From Humulus lupulus (lineage: Eukaryota > Streptophyta > Magnoliopsida > Rosales > Cannabaceae), in contig NC_084802.1 of the NCBI RefSeq assembly GCF_963169125.1, positions 42,416,607 through 42,480,606 of the forward strand: a DNA stretch of 64,000 nucleotides. Reading direction: 5' to 3'. Each line of letters starts with the position of its first letter. Position 1 is the first letter of the stretch. The translations under genes were made by a program, and so were the position numbers. Of the stretch, positions 56,461 through 64,000 are shown in pieces. The notes below the pieces were generated by a model. The model saw nothing but the letters and a program-made list of their open reading frames with translations, did no database searches and was not told the DNA's origin.

Positions 56461-58532
56461 ATGGATAAATCATGGATGCTTGAGAGGAGAGAAACATCAC
56501 AATTTCCAGATGGATTCAACAAATTTTTAGAGTTTTGCCTAAAGAATTGTAGTGATCCACAAAAAATTCGTTGTCCTTGTATCGATTGTGGTAATGAAGT
56601 AAAGGGGAATATTACCATGATAAAGGATCATGTATTTTTTCGGGGATTTGATATAAGTTATAGTAAATGGTATTGGCATGGAGAATTATTAAATGACGAC
56701 CCATATCCATTAGGTAGGCGAGGTGCAGATGATTTTGAGAGTAATGATTTTGATGATCATCCTATAGAATTGCTTGATGAAGCACAAGAAGAGTTTTATC
56801 ATAATCCAGAAAAAATTGATAGTATGGTTAAAGATGCAGATAGACAATTGTTCAGTGGTTACAATAAACTAAGATTGCCCACAATGGTTAAATTTTATAA
56901 CATAAAAGTAGAAAATAGAGTTAGTGATAAGTCTTTTAGTCAATTTTTAGCTGCTTTCAAGGAGATTTTACCGCTAGAAAATTGTTTTCCGGAGTCTACA
57001 TATGAAGTAAAGAAAACATTAAGTTTGATAGGGTTGAAGTATGAGAAGATTCATGCATGTCCGAATGATTGTATTTTATATCTTAAGGAGTGTGCAGACA
57101 TGGACGCTTGCCCAGAATGTGGTTTATCACGGTACAAACCTAACAAAAGTAAGGAGATTAGGAAACTTATTCCTCAAAAAGTGCTATGGTACTTACCTTT
57201 GATTTCGTGGCTGAAGCGATTATATCGAAGTGCAGAGCACTCTAAGAACTTAATATGGTACGAGACTGGACGAGTGAAAGATGGTAAACTCCGGCATCCT
57301 GTAGATTCACAGGCCTGGAAGAAGGTAGATTATATCAATCCATAATTCAAAATGAACCAAGACATCTTCGTCTCGGTTTAGCTCCTGATGGAGTAAACCC
57401 GCCTAGATCTCTTAGTAGTAGGTATAGTTCATGGCTTGTCTTCCTAGTTATGTACAATCTTCCTCCTTGGTTGGTCATTAAAAGGAAGTTTATGATGCTT
57501 TCATTAATTATTTTAGGCCCAAAACAACCAGGACACGATATCGATATTTATTTGGCACCATTAATTGATGATTTGAAAGAGTTGTATGAAAATGATGTTG
57601 AGACATATGATGGTTTTAAAAAAGAAGTTTTTAATTTGAAAGCAGTGTTGTTATGGACTGTTAATGATTTTCCAACATATGGTAACCTATCAGGTTTGAG
57701 CACAAAAGGTTACCAAGCTTGTCCAATTTTTTGCACCAACACAAGGGCCCGTCACTTGTCAAATGGACGCAAAATGTGTTATATGGGTCATAGACGATAT
57801 TTGCATTTAAGTCATCCTAACAGAAATAAAGAAAAAACTTTTGACGGTATTGTTGAACGAGACCTTGCTCCTTTGCCATTGTCAGGTGAGCAAATTCTTA
57901 AGAAAGTAGAAAAAGTTGACTTTAGGTATGGAAAGAAGAATAAAAACAAAAATGTCAACGGATGTTTTCAAAGAAAATCAATTTTCTTTCAACTTCCTTA
58001 CTGGAAAGATTTACTCGTTAAACATTGCTTGGATGTCATGCACATAGAAAAAAATGTATGTGAAAGTATAATCGGTACATTACTTGATATCCTAGGTAAA
58101 AGCAAAGATGGTTTGTCTAGTCGTTTAGATCTTGTTGAGATGGGTATAAGACATCGCTTGGCACCTGAAGAAAAAGGCTCAACAATGATATTCAAGTATA
58201 AGATGAACCGTAATTCTCTGACTAGCCCACATCTGTCATCAGTTGGGTCTCACGTCAATCCAGAAAACACTTTGACCGAAGGCCAACCATTTGCCGATCA
58301 CATCATGAATCGCATCCATGTTAGCCTTCAGTTTATGGTGAGAGAATTTTGTAGAGTTAATGGAATAAACACAGTCGTCTCAATTCCAGTGGACCCATCA
58401 TTCTTGAATCGCGAGTCAATTTTTATAACTTCAGAGGATGTGGAACAAGTTGCTACTTTGCATATGATTGGAGGCTCAGCAATGATATTCGGATTAAGGT
58501 ATCCCTTCAATCAATTCTTTGGAATGATATGA
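56461..58532 (+). pseudogene. CACTA-3 TNP2-type transposase, one frameshift
   Basis: ATG at 56,461 (MDKSWMLERRE). The Transpos_assoc domain follows: FCLKNCSDPQKIRCPCIDC, VFFRGFDISYSKWYWHGE. The Transposase_21 domain starts near 56,880 (MVKFYNIKVENR, CPNDCILYLKE, CPECGLSRYKPN). A TAA at 57,343 with a one-base shift breaks the frame just before the LGLAPDGVNPP block, after which it is open from about 57,350 to 58,532: YNLPPWLVIKRK, LLWTVNDFPTYGNLSG, YKGYQACP-type Cys block, GHRRYLHL, FFQLPYWKDLLVKHCLDVMH, IEKNVCESIIGTL. After MGIRHRLAPEEKG the usual C-terminal DUF4218 part is absent. The frame goes directly into MVREFCRVNGINTV and SEDVEQVATLHMIGGSA, which belong to the Ulp1-containing second gene. 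Confidence 0.9.
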
Positions 58533-59470
58533 AATTTAGAATGGTTATGAGTAATGCTCTGTGATCTGTTGCAAATTTTCATAGTAAATTGAATGTTTAT
58601 AGGTTTGGGTAGTCCTATTTATAGGGGTAGCTCTGCCGAAATTTTTCAAAAATATTCAACACTTAAGAAAATTTTGCAGATGCATTTGGGAGTCCCTATT
58701 TCCAAATTAGCGTGTCTTTTACAAGTTTTTTGACATTGAGCGTCTTAGCATTAATAATGTTAATGATGTAGAACGATCAACCATTGACTTGGCAAATTGG
58801 TTGATGACCATGGATAGAGTTGGTCAACTATACTTTATACCTTGGAACATACAGTAAGAAATACTATAAACTTTTCTTATTTTATTATTCATATATTAAA
58901 ATTTTAATTATTTTATTTAACACGCTTATTATTTTAGGGAACATTTGATGTTGGTGATTGCTATGCCAAAAGGAAAAATCGTGTTCTTGGATCCACTGAA
59001 AGCACACAAACGTCCTGAAGAAATTGATTCAATGATAATGAGGTAAGTTTTAAATTTTTAAAAATATTTCTTAATATGCAACAACTATTACATGTTACTA
59101 CATTTTAATAACTTTTGTTAATTTTCTTTTTAAATAGTGCATATTATAAGGCTTCTTCCAATGAATTACTCGTCAATCCTACAAAGATATTCAATGTTTC
59201 ATGTCCAAGACAACCACAAAGTCATGAATGTGGTTTTTATGTGTTGAAGTACATTAGAGATCTTGTACGGGCATCAAATGCAATAACAACCTTAAAAGAT
59301 AAAGTCAGTTTATTTTTTTATAACATATTTTGATATCAATAATCTATATAATTAATTTATATTTATTAATTTTACAGTTTGATGGGAAGAAGCAATATTG
59401 TGAGATTGCAGACCTCTTGCCAATCCAACACGAATGGTTAGGTCGATTGATGATATACATTTATCAGTAA
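58533..59470 (+). pseudogene. CACTA-3 Ulp1-type (C48) protease exons
   Basis: Four exons with canonical splice sites: about 58,755-58,854 (YFIPWNIQ|GTAAGA), 58,938-59,042 (EHLMLVIAMPKGKIVFLDPL), 59,138-59,303 (QPQSHECGFYVLKYIRDLV) and 59,378-59,470 (LLPIQHEWLGRLM). The His, Asp and Cys of the SUMO/Ulp1 peptidase triad are visible in EHLMLV, FLDPL and HECGFY, with the preceding Gln. The upstream stretch 58,533-58,750 has several stops, so the link with the transposase frame is broken. C48-like domains are common passengers in plant CACTA and Mutator elements; a deSUMOylation role is not shown. Confidence 0.85.
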
Positions 59471-60040
59471 GCCTTTTTTGTTTATAAGTTCGTTTAGTTG
59501 TAAGTTTAGTTTTATGTAAATGTATTAATGTTAAGGCTAGCTATCTTACTTAAGCACTTGTGTTTTATATGCTTATGTATGACATTTTTAATTAATGAAA
59601 GTTATCATATTTTCATTCAAAAAAAATTCTTAACCAATTCCAATTGTAAAAATATATATAACTGTAAATTCATATAATTAGACCGTTGAAAAAGAATTAG
59701 GCCAAAATATATATAATTAGACCATTTAAATAAAATTAGGCCAATATATATATATAAATAGAATTCGACCATTTAAAAATAATCAAAAATAATTATTAAA
59801 AAAAGGGAGCACTTTCTACTTTAGTTTTTAGGTAAAAACCGAAGTAAAATGGCACTTTCCACTTCGGTTTTACCTAAAAACTGAAGTAGAAAGTGCCCAA
59901 GATGGATGCGTGCCCCACTTTCTACTTCAGTTTTTAACTACTTTTTACTTCGCTCCGAATAACTGCAGTTGCGAATTTTAGCAAAAACCGAAGTAAATCA
60001 AGCTTAAAAACCGAAGTGAAAGCCCTTTTTTCTTGTAGTG
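59471..60040 (+). repeat. CACTA-3 3' subterminal region and terminus
   Basis: AT-rich spacer, then hairpin-forming ACTTCGGTTTTTACCTAAAAA units (59,815-59,990) and the terminal TTTTTTCTTGTAGTG. The spacer up to 59,800 matches the same part of CACTA-2 (23,085-23,230). Confidence 0.8.
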
Positions 60041-60043
60041 CAT

Positions 60044-61956
60044 CCACTTAAATATTGGTAACAACCATGATGGTTGGTGGAATTTGAAATTCAAATGGTA
60101 TCTCAAAACTCTATAAATAGGAGCCTAATGCTCACTTGTAAGACACACAATTTTCTATCCACAAAGCATTTGGCTGAAAAATACACCAAAGAGATTTGAT
60201 ATTTCCATAAATCTATTTCCTTGTGAGATCCCTTAGTTCTTGGAGAATAAGGGGAATAAACTTTTGGACAAAGGTTTTGAACCTTGTTCAAGTTGGTGAT
60301 CCCTACTACTCTACACTTTGGTTGTGTGAGAGTTTGTGTTCTTTCTATTATTCTTATTTCATTCTTTATTGTTATTATTCTTATTATTATTTTGAGTTTG
60401 TGATCTCTATTTTGTGCAATTGAGTGGTAACATTTATTTTTATCAAACACCTTGTCTATTGTATTCTTGCTTAGAGTTGTATCTTGATTCTATTTCATTG
60501 AATAATATATATTATCTAACATTCAAACGTTTAAATTCTTTTCTTTTCAATGGAAGGAGAAGCCATAGAGATCTTGTGAGGATCCAACTTTAAAATGTAT
60601 TAGATAAGAAAATCTTCTCATGTGGTGATAGAAATGAGAAGAGGAATTTTTTTATGAATGAGGTTCATTGTTTTCTAATCTCTTTTGCCTTTTGCAAATA
60701 TAGTGGTTAGATTAGAATATATTTCAACATCTAAGGTTTTATCCTATATTATTGCTGGTATGTGATATGAGTTACCATTTATTTGGTAAATAATTAAAAG
60801 TTAGTTGAGAATTTTAATTTTCCCATTTAAGAGACGAGCATCTCATTTTATGAGATAAGAAAAGATGAACCTAAGGGGTTACATCTTTTAATGGTTGTGT
60901 CTTGCTATCGCAAGAAAAATGGATCAAGGTGGATCCAAAATTATGGGATGGCATATTGACTTATTAGACTTGGAGTCTAAAGTGTGGTCAAAAAGTAAAA
61001 TATTTGAGAATTATGTGGTGACAATAATTCTTAAATATTCAATGTATCAATGAGGAGAAATTACAAAATTGGAGAAGCAATTTTGAATCTTTACACCAAC
61101 AGTGAATAGATTGAAGATAATTGTATTCAATTAGGTTAAAGATGATGTTATGTTTAAACTAATCTCAATGAGGAGATAATTTTAAACTAAAGCATGAGAA
61201 ATAAAAGTGTTTAAATAAATAAATAAGGCTTTATTTTCTTTGATTTGAAGTGTTTAAAATTTGACATCTTCAAATTGATTTTGTTGAGAAAATCAATGGA
61301 TGTCAAAATGGTATTTTCAAAAGAATCTAAAAATAAAACTCTTAGAAATTGCACAAAAGTTGCTTAAGTGATGTTGATATTAGTGATTAGTTTTCACATG
61401 ATATTTTTGTTCACATATTTCATTTTGTGAAATATAAAAGAAAGCAAATCAAGTGAATGTTACTTTCAAAAGGGTATATCTTGCTTTAGCAAGAAAATAA
61501 ATCAAAATAAACTAACGTTGAGGTTTTGTTTATCTTGATCTATTGAGAGTTTATCATGTGACTTAAAAGACTCATATTGAACTTTGGGAATTATAAGTCT
61601 AGATTTATCTTGGAGGATAAAAGACTTAATAGAAATAAAACGATATCTATTTAAAAGTGATATTTTCACTTTATGTGAGAAATGTAGGGGTGATGCTCTA
61701 AAGTTAATCAATTTATTTTGATAATGATTGACTAATTTGGTCATCATATCAAATAGGTGATTTGAAATTCCACATTCTAAATTACTTTATCCATATATGT
61801 ATAGAATGAATAAATCTAGACATGCTTGATGTCTAAAGTTCTTGTTTGTGAGATATTTGGTTCAAGAAGGAATCCATTTAAAACACAAGCGGAGTTTTAG
61901 AAACAAAGAGGTTTATAGAATTAATATTCAAGGAAAGTGTTTATCTTGGATATTAA
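60044..61956. other. unassigned AT-rich sequence
   Basis: No convincing gene. CTCTATAAATAGGAG at 60,109-60,123 is a good TATA box for plus-strand transcription and is followed by a leader-like stretch, but no coding frame longer than about 65 codons follows. Phrases such as TTGCTATCGCAAGAAAA (60,903) and TTGCTTTAGCAAGAAAA (61,481) recur, suggesting an old, unrecognised repeat. Confidence 0.4.
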
Positions 61957-62386
61957 AGCATCTCCAATGGAGTGACAAAAATGTGGTGCATTGTTATATT
62001 TAGCATATTTTAACAAAAGTATCACTCCAATGATGTTCTAAAAAGTGTGCCAAATTTGGCACATACTAAAAGTTGTGCCAAATTTTGCACAAGATATAGC
62101 ATGGGCCAAATTTGGCCTAGCAATAAATGTCACTTTTTTATTTACCATTATTCCATTAGTTAAGAATTAATGACTAACCATTTTACTTTTTTTACAATAA
62201 AAAATGAAAAAAAAATATTTTTGTATATTATCAATAAATATTAAATGAATTGTTGACTTTTTTTTATTTTGTTAATTTGCATCTTGTGCATTAGAGCACA
62301 ATTGCAAATATTGAGCCAAATATAGCATTGGCTCATTTTTGTGCCAAATTTGGCACAAAATTTACATATTGCATTGGTGATGGTCT
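61957..62386. mobile_element. Tourist/PIF-Harbinger-like MITE (candidate)
   Basis: About 430 bp with inverted ends AGCATCTCCAATGG (left) and AGACCATCACCAATGC (right, inverted), flanked by TAA (61,954-61,956 and 62,387-62,389). Inside, GTGCCAAATTTGGCAC palindromes occur several times. Length, AT content and the TAA duplication fit Tourist-type MITEs; the superfamily call is inference. Confidence 0.72.
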
Positions 62387-62389
62387 TAA

Positions 62390-63079
62390 AGTAGTCAAAC
62401 TCACTATTTTAAAGGTGAATTATTTTAATCAAACTATAGCTAGCAACACAGTTTGAATAAAATAATGATAGAGTGATTAAGTATGCATACACGAGAAAAG
62501 AAATTACTCAAACGGAATCATTTCTATATCTCAAGGGATGAGACTTAGACTCCCTAAAGAGATTCAAGGTCGATGGTAATGTATCTTAATACTAGTAACC
62601 AAACTAACATTAGGTTCAATAGGTAATAACAAGTCAATCAAGTGACTAATAGTAGTACTCAAAATTGTATCCCATCTGAGATATGAGTACTAGAGTCTTA
62701 CCAAATGAGGGTTAAAACCAAAAGGTTTTTTTTAATATAGCTTAGTCTTGAAAATACAAGTTTTTTAGGGTAACAAAATATTGTAAGAGTTCTACCTATA
62801 TAGACCTAGGGGTGGTGCCACCCTTCATGAGAATTAGGAATCATTCTCAAGAAAAACCTATGAATGGAATGTGCACATAGCCATTAATGGTGCAAAAGAG
62901 AGACATTGAGGTCTCAAGTGAACATAGCAAATGTTTGTGTTATCACCGGTTCGTTATCAAATAACAGTGGTTCAATGCTTCGTCATCTAAATTTCAACAA
63001 ACTCTATGACAATTACAATTAGGTAAAATTCAAGTTGAAAGACATTTTACTTTATGCATCTATAGACGCTCGATATTAC
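62390..63079. other. unassigned sequence
   Basis: No gene recognised. Base composition changes from AT-rich to GC-rich at its right end (about 63,080). Confidence 0.4.
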
Positions 63080-64000
63080 ATGCCCATAAAAGAACCAGGA
63101 CATGCGCTAAGGTCCCTTAAAGGCCTAAGTGCATGCTTGAGCCACGAGACACTCGAGCCACCACCCTCTCGCAACGGCCTCGCATGCCTAGGACCATGCC
63201 CCGCAAGATGATCCCGCGCGCCCAGGCTCACGCCCCGGCGCCGATGGCCTCGCGTCCAAGTCTGCGTGGCCTCGCCGAAGCACCCTCGGCGTCGCGCCCT
63301 AGTGCTGTGGCCTCGCGCCCCAGCAGGCGTTTGGCCTTGAGCAGCCATGCCTGGAGTACCCTCGGCGTCGCGCCCCAGCGCCGTTGCCTTGCGCCCCAGC
63401 AGGCGTTCGACCTCGCGCAGCCATGCCTGGAGTACCCTCGGCATCGCGCCCCAGCGCCGTGGCCTCGCGCCCCGAGCGAACCACGCCATCATGTGGCCAC
63501 GCAAGAGGGGGAGGGCCTCGTGAGCAGCTAGGGAGCCGCGCCATCAATAGGCCTTCCAAGGAGGCCTCATGAAGGAATAGGAGCCACGCCATGGCCATCA
63601 AAGTCTGAGTGGTATGGGAGCCACGCCACCAGGTGGCCACGCGAGTGAAGCCACGCATCAAGGGAGCCGCACAACCAAGGGGCTCGCGAGGAAGGCGTCT
63701 CGCCACGCACCCTTGGACATCTGCTGAGGCCACATGCCTATCATCTATGCTCGTGGGTGACCTCGGGGTGCTTCAGGCATCTCGTGCCAAGGACCCGAGA
63801 GCCTTGCCTCACGTCACTACCATTCCCTATACCTTGAGACCCCAATGCTTAGAGGTTCGGGTACGAGTCGAATGGAACATACTTGTACGATCTAGTACTG
63901 GGTACGACTCTTAAGACCCTGTATGTCAAAGTACGGACACCCGTACCAGTGGGGGAGTGGGAATGCTGGGATAGGAGTTATGGCCCGTACGTTTACAGCC
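63080..64000. repeat. GC-rich tract with 76-bp tandem repeats, continuing past the window
   Basis: Strongly GC- and CpG-rich compared with the rest of the window. ACCCTCGGCGTCGCGCCC recurs at 63,282, 63,358 and (as GGCATCGCGCCCC) near 63,434; GCAGCCATGCCTGGAGTACC recurs at 63,341 and 63,417: a 76-bp unit, nearly three copies between about 63,280 and 63,475. Frames are open on both strands because of base composition and match no family I know. Composition and the run GTACCAGTGGGGGAGTGG near the edge suggest part of another retrotransposon LTR, but no boundary is inside the window. Confidence 0.6.

Larger units (their letters stand above)
54769..60040 (+). mobile_element. CACTA-3, En/Spm-like transposon with intact ends
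   Basis: A 5.27-kb element with ends CACTACTAGAAATATAGGC (left) and, inverted, CACTACAAGAAAAAAGGGC (right), flanked by CAT at 54,766-54,768 and 60,041-60,043. Subterminal ACTTCGGTTTTTAxxTAAAAACCGAAGT hairpins lie at 54,990-55,085 and 59,815-59,995. Inside are a leader with introns, a TNP2-type transposase and a Ulp1-type protease region in the same orientation. It belongs to the family of which CACTA-2 is a deletion derivative. Confidence 0.94.

Noticed and set aside
60109..60540. Copia-type LTR promoter interrupted by CACTA-3
   Set aside because: A good TATA box and leader-like sequence exist, but no LTR ends, primer site or pol was found, so it is left unassigned.
63076..63914. Several 100-145-codon frames on both strands
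   Set aside because: Open on all sides because of high GC and the 76-bp repeat; Ala/Arg/Pro-rich low-complexity products without domains.

Overview
The window is a stretch of a large, repeat-rich flowering-plant nuclear genome, probably a eudicot. The evidence is the plant-specific transposon families, AT-rich spliced introns and a plant PR5/thaumatin-like gene. Nearly everything from 0.3 to 47.7 kb and from 54.8 to 60.0 kb is transposable-element DNA, much of it nested. The only host gene I can support is the thaumatin-like gene at 48,936-50,162 on the minus strand. I saw no tRNA, rRNA or CRISPR array.

Layout. (1) 326-13,632 is a Tekay/Del-like Ty3/gypsy composite in which two LTRs point in opposite directions, with two pol 3' ends joined at about 8,455-8,462. 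Its left LTR is split by a non-autonomous LTR element (995-6,118). (2) 14,262-17,820 is a ~396-bp tandem duplication; its second copy holds a 2.8-kb solo LTR with a perfect 5-bp target duplication. (3) 17,865-47,662 is a nest of DNA and LTR transposons. A MITE-like repeat is cut by CACTA-1 (from 18,134), which is broken by CACTA-2 (20,973-23,671) and by a Tekay-like gypsy element (24,183-44,942). The 3' LTR of that element is itself split by a 12.7-kb Tat-lineage gypsy element (31,416-44,114). All three inner insertions have exact target-site duplications, so the order of events can be read. (4) 47.7-54.8 kb is host-like AT-rich sequence with the thaumatin-like gene and several simple or tandem repeat tracts. 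(5) 54,769-60,040 is CACTA-3, with both ends and its target duplication intact, coding a TNP2-like transposase followed by a Ulp1-like C48 protease domain. (6) 60-64 kb is mostly unassigned, with one Tourist-like MITE and a GC-rich tract with a 76-bp repeat at the right edge.

How the parts relate. Coding sequences in the elements are mostly decayed: stops, frameshifts, lost zinc knuckles and an altered RT active site. The Tat element has nearly identical LTRs and is the youngest layer. Besides gag-pol with an extra plant-type RNase H, it carries an antisense multi-exon gene with its own TATA box and a 62-bp tandem array. I found no clearly new biological system. The items most worth following are the antisense gene, the tail-to-tail gypsy composite, the TNP2-Ulp1 merger in CACTA-3 and the apparent loss of the CACTA-1 3' end at a MITE copy.
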